Source: Acidobacteriota bacterium (lineage in GTDB: Bacteria; Acidobacteriota; Vicinamibacteria; Fen-336). From it: a DNA stretch of 64,000 nt. The stretch covers positions 62,001 through 126,000 of the forward strand of contig WYBL01000163.1 of assembly GCA_011526565.1 (NCBI GenBank). Direction: 5' to 3'. The notes under the pieces are model-generated. The model was not told the DNA's origin and searched no databases. It saw only the letters and a list, made by a program, of their open reading frames with translations. Both the position numbers and the translations under genes were made by a program. Positions 61,567 to 64,000 of the stretch are shown one piece after another (the stretch's first letter is position 1; each line of letters starts with the position of its first letter).

Positions 61567-61572
61567 ATTATA
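61567..61572 (-). promoter_or_regulatory. Perfect -10 TATAAT before the sigma-factor gene
   Basis: Minus-strand TATAAT (61572-61567) lies 17 bases before the sigma ATG in the 66-base hspR-sigma gap, with no clear -35. The leader would be only about 10 bases, without an obvious ribosome-binding site. Confidence 0.45.
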
Positions 61573-61615
61573 GGCGACGCCGGCCGCACCGGGCGCCGGG
61601 CCTCGCACGGTGGCG

Positions 61616-62056
61616 CTAGTCGCGCGGAGCCGGCGCCGCCACGTGGGTCGGCGGCAGCTTGACGAGCGCCTGCTCCAGCTTCTCGCGCACGCCGGCCTCG
61701 CTGGTGCGCTCCACCTCGTCGCGCACCCACTGCACGAACTCGTTCATCTCCTGGCGCATCTGCTCCATCTTGCGGCGCATGTTGAGCACGATCTCGACGC
61801 CGGCCAGGTTGACGCCGAGGTCGCGGGTCAGGTTGAGGATCACCTCGAGCTGGCGCAGGTCGTCCTCGGAGTAGAGGCGGGTGTTGCCCTCGGTGCGCGA
61901 CGGCCGCAGCAGGCCCTCGCGCTCGTACAGCCGCAGCGTCTGCGGGTGGATGCCGTAGCTCTTCGCCACGACGCTGATCATGTAGTACTTGCCGCCGGGC
62001 GCCACCGGCCGGCCCTCTCCACCGTTCGCCACGGCCGGCCGCCGTCCGCGCGCCAT
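61616..62056 (-). CDS. hspR: HspR-type MerR-family heat-shock repressor
   Basis: 146 residues. The winged HTH (about 22-92) reads YYMISVVAKSYGIHPQTLRL YEREGLLRPSR and DLRQLEVILNLTRDLGVNLA GVEIVLN, the HspR signature; a helical dimerisation tail follows. HspR represses dnaK/dnaJ/clpB-type operons by binding HAIR boxes, with DnaK as co-repressor. It is encoded 2 bases after the dnaJ stop, and a HAIR-like box overlaps the operon promoter, so autoregulation is expected. AAGGAG 8 bases before the ATG. Confidence 0.92.
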   Translation of the reverse strand: MARGRRPAVANGGEGRPVAPGGKYYMISVVAKSYGIHPQTLRLYEREGLLRPSRTEGNTRLYSEDDLRQLEVILNLTRDLGVNLAGVEIVLNMRRKMEQMRQEMNEFVQWVRDEVERTSEAGVREKLEQALVKLPPTHVAAPAPRD

Positions 62057-62058
62057 CG

Positions 62059-63126
62059 TCACCGCTCCTTTCGTGCGAAAGCTCGTCGTGGCTCCTGTGG
62101 ATGCAGCGCCGCCAGTTCGCGCAGCAGCGCGCGGCCGCGGTCGTCGACGACGGTGGGGATCTCGATCGCCACCTCGACGAACAGGTCGCCGCGGCCGCCC
62201 TCGGGCCGCGGCGCGCCGCGCTTGCGCAGCCGGAACCGCTGCCCCGCCTGGGTGCCCGCCGGCACCTCGATCACGACCGGCCCGTCCGGCGTCGGCACGT
62301 CGACGTGGGCGCCGCCCGCCGCCTCCACCATCGACAGCGGCACCACGCAGTGCAGGTCGTCGCCGTCGCGCCGGAACAGCTCGTGCGGACCGACCTCCAC
62401 CACCAGCACGAAGTCGCCGGGCGGCCCGCCGTGGCGGCCCGCGTTGCCGCCGCCCGGGATGCGCAGCCGCTCGCCGGGCCGCACGCCGGGCGGGATCCGC
62501 ACGTGGATGCGCTCGGTCTGGAGCACGCGGCCCTCGGCCGCGCAGTCTCCGCACGGGCGGCGGCTGACGCGCCCGCGCCCGGCGCAGTCGGGGCAGGCGC
62601 GGCTGAAGACCAGGTGCCCGCGGCGGGCCCGCAGGCTGCCGGTGCCACGGCAGCGACGGCACGGCACCGGGGCGAGTTCGACTTCGCCGAGCCCGCCGCA
62701 GGCCGCGCAGGCCTCGAAGCGCACGACCTCCAGCGAGCGCTCGGCCCCCTGCATCGACTCGTCGAACGAGACGTGGGCCGCCTGCTCGAGGTCCTCGCCG
62801 CGGGCCATCGAGCGCTCTTCGCGCGGGGCCTCGAAGATCTCGCCGAAGCTGACCTCGCCGCCGCCGCGCGAGAAGTCGAAGCCCTCGAAGCCCACGCGCG
62901 GCACCGGCTCGGAGGCGACCGCCGCCTCGCCGCGGTCGTAGCGGGCACGCCGCTCGGGGTTGCCGAGCACCTCGAACGCGCGGGCGATCGCGCCATACTG
63001 TTCGGCGGCGACCGGGTCGCCGGGGTTGAGGTCGGGGTGCAGCGCGCGCGCGAGGCGCTTGTAGGCGCGCTGGATCTCGGCCGCGCTCGCGGCCCGGCGC
63101 ACGCCGAGAACCGTGTAGAAGTCCAT
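62059..63126 (-). CDS. dnaJ: DnaJ co-chaperone with zinc-finger domain
   Basis: 355 residues. The J domain (1-66) has the HPD motif in RALHPDLNPGDP. A G/F-like linker follows, then four zinc motifs: CAACGGLG, CRRCRGTG, CPDCAGRG and CGDCAAEG (about 140-205; the last is degenerate). The C-terminal substrate-binding domains (about 210-340) end the protein. It stimulates DnaK ATPase in refolding. It is the first gene of the operon with hspR; dnaK and grpE are not in the window, so it may be a second DnaJ. Confidence 0.92.
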   Translation of the reverse strand: MDFYTVLGVRRAASAAEIQRAYKRLARALHPDLNPGDPVAAEQYGAIARAFEVLGNPERRARYDRGEAAVASEPVPRVGFEGFDFSRGGGEVSFGEIFEAPREERSMARGEDLEQAAHVSFDESMQGAERSLEVVRFEACAACGGLGEVELAPVPCRRCRGTGSLRARRGHLVFSRACPDCAGRGRVSRRPCGDCAAEGRVLQTERIHVRIPPGVRPGERLRIPGGGNAGRHGGPPGDFVLVVEVGPHELFRRDGDDLHCVVPLSMVEAAGGAHVDVPTPDGPVVIEVPAGTQAGQRFRLRKRGAPRPEGGRGDLFVEVAIEIPTVVDDRGRALLRELAALHPQEPRRAFARKER

Positions 63127-63135
63127 CCCGCTTCG

Positions 63136-63165
63136 ATCCTAGAAAGTTGAGTCCCTCATTGTCAA
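63136..63165 (-). promoter_or_regulatory. Promoter of the dnaJ-hspR operon
   Basis: Minus-strand TTGACA (63165-63160), 18 bases, TAGGAT (63141-63136), then 9 bases to the dnaJ ATG. The -35 is consensus and the mRNA is predicted to be nearly leaderless. Confidence 0.75.
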
Positions 63166-63166
63166 C
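63146..63166. promoter_or_regulatory. HAIR-type operator for HspR
   Basis: GTTGACA (minus strand, 63166-63160), seven bases atgaggg, then ACTCAAC follows the 7-7-7 layout of the HAIR box CTTGAGT-N7-ACTCAAG; the right half matches in ACTCAA. The inverted repeat extends to AAAGTTGA/TCAACTTT (63143-63169). It covers the -35 and spacer, as expected for a repressor site. Confidence 0.7.
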
Positions 63167-63986
63167 TTTTGAGCGCGTCCGGACCTGGGAGGTCGCTGCC
63201 GGAGGTGGCCTGAGCGAGCGGGCAGCGGCCGCGAGCCTGAGCGACGCGGCGGCGCTGCTTCCGCACGGCGCGTACACGACCCTGCGCACGTACGATGGAC
63301 GCCGCCTGCTGCGCCTCCCCGCCCACTTCCGCCGACTCGAGGAGTCGGCGGCCCTCGAGGGGCAGCCCGGGCGCGTGGACGAAGCCACCGCCCGCGAGGC
63401 ACTGCGCGCGGTGCTCGCCGCCTGCGACCACCCGGAGTCGCGGTTGCGGCTCACCTTCGCCCCGCCGCGGCTGTTCGTCTCGGTCGAGCGCTTCGCCCCG
63501 CCACCGGCGTCCCTCTACGGGCAGGGCGTCGCCTGCGCCGTGCTCGGCGTCCACCGCGACAACCCGCACGCCAAGGACACCCGCTTCATCGCCACCGCGG
63601 ACGCCGCGTACCGCGCGCTGCCGCCGGGCGTGCACGAGGGGCTGATGGCAGCGGCGGACGGCGCGCTGCTCGAGGGCCTGTCGAGCAACTTCTTCGCGGT
63701 CGCGGACGGGGTGCTGCGCACCGAGGAGGAGCGGGTGCTGCACGGCGTGACGCGCTCGCTGGTGCTCGAGCTGGCCGCGGGCCTCGTGCCGCGCGGGACC
63801 GGGGCGCTGCGGACCGACGAGCTGGCCGTGGCGAGCGAGGCGTTCGTGACCTCGGTGTCGCGCGGCGTGCTGCCGGTCGTGCGCGTCGACGACGCGGTCC
63901 TGGGCGACGGCCGCCCTGGCCCGATCACCCGCGAGCTGATCCGCAGGCTGCGCGAGCTCGAGGAGCGGGAGGCGATCGAACCCTAG
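63147..63986 (+). CDS. Class IV PLP-dependent aminotransferase/lyase (PabC/IlvE-like)
   Basis: About 279 residues from the TTG at 63147, though the true start is uncertain because this TTG lies in the HAIR box. Family features: LPHGAYTTLRTYDGRRLLRL (about 34-53), AHFRRLEESAAL, the PLP-lysine region near DNPHAKDTRFIATAD (Lys about 149), then EGLMAAADGALLEGLSSNFF (catalytic E, about 170-190) and GVTRSLVLELA. It fits 4-amino-4-deoxychorismate lyase or branched-chain aminotransferase types; the substrate is not decided. It diverges from dnaJ. Confidence 0.78.
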   Translation: MSPSLSTFERVRTWEVAAGGGLSERAAAASLSDAAALLPHGAYTTLRTYDGRRLLRLPAHFRRLEESAALEGQPGRVDEATAREALRAVLAACDHPESRLRLTFAPPRLFVSVERFAPPPASLYGQGVACAVLGVHRDNPHAKDTRFIATADAAYRALPPGVHEGLMAAADGALLEGLSSNFFAVADGVLRTEEERVLHGVTRSLVLELAAGLVPRGTGALRTDELAVASEAFVTSVSRGVLPVVRVDDAVLGDGRPGPITRELIRRLRELEEREAIEP

Positions 63987-64000
63987 CCGCTACGCGTCGC

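Overview
This is a very GC-rich (about 70% by eye), gene-dense chromosomal window from a Gram-negative-type bacterium. Outer-membrane and periplasmic functions are evident: a TonB-dependent receptor, a porin-like protein, an OmpA peptidoglycan-binding domain and a lipobox protein with a TPTPTP linker. HspR-type heat-shock control, a class II (B12) ribonucleotide reductase, a Suv3-like helicase, PilZ and c-di-GMP proteins and bacterial topoisomerase VI together suggest Acidobacteriota or a similar deep Gram-negative phylum. That placement is inference. I saw no tRNA, rRNA, CRISPR array, phage or insertion sequence.

Layout. 1-3.9 kb: end of a Suv3-like helicase, a membrane-protein gene broken by two single-base frameshifts, and a polyprenol-phosphate glycosyltransferase. 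4.0-10.4 kb: DUF58 / transglutaminase / MoxR / TPR operon, followed by a palindromic repeat of the cacagag type. 10.6-14.9 kb: a dehydrogenase, a small coiled-coil protein, a three-gene glycosyltransferase operon and a PilZ protein. 15-19.8 kb: porin-like protein, PIN-PhoH ATPase, diguanylate cyclase, lipoprotein. 19.95-26.9 kb: a tight six-gene cassette of PspA-like protein, substrate-binding protein fused to OmpA, ABC permease, ABC ATPase, membrane coiled-coil protein and double-AAA+ ATPase. This is the best candidate for an undescribed system. 27-31 kb: tryptophanase, adenosine deaminase and glutamine synthetase, which could together release and recapture ammonia. 31-38.5 kb: MgtC/DUF4010 protein, a propeller-like protein, and an operon with two ABC-2 exporter pairs. 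38.6-44.4 kb: DinB protein, large membrane protein, and nrdJ with a promoter and probable NrdR boxes. 44.45-44.88 kb: a non-coding interval with a plus-strand intrinsic terminator and possible small RNA. 44.9-50.8 kb: TonB receptor / YfiR / hybrid kinase operon and tryptophan 2,3-dioxygenase. 50.9-57.6 kb: topoisomerase VI B and A subunits interleaved with a serine hydrolase and a cyclic-nucleotide-binding protein, then a histone-H1-like tailed protein and a receiver-PilZ protein. 57.6-64 kb: NfeD/flotillin, then dnaJ-hspR-sigma factor-DnaC-like ATPase with a HAIR-type operator, and an aminotransferase.

Recurring themes. Within operons most genes overlap by ATGA or GTGA, implying translational coupling. 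At many transcription-unit starts a TAnnnT-type -10 element lies only 5-9 bases before the start codon, which predicts many leaderless mRNAs. The two best cases also have a consensus TTGACA at the right spacing (before 53765 and before the dnaJ start at 63126).
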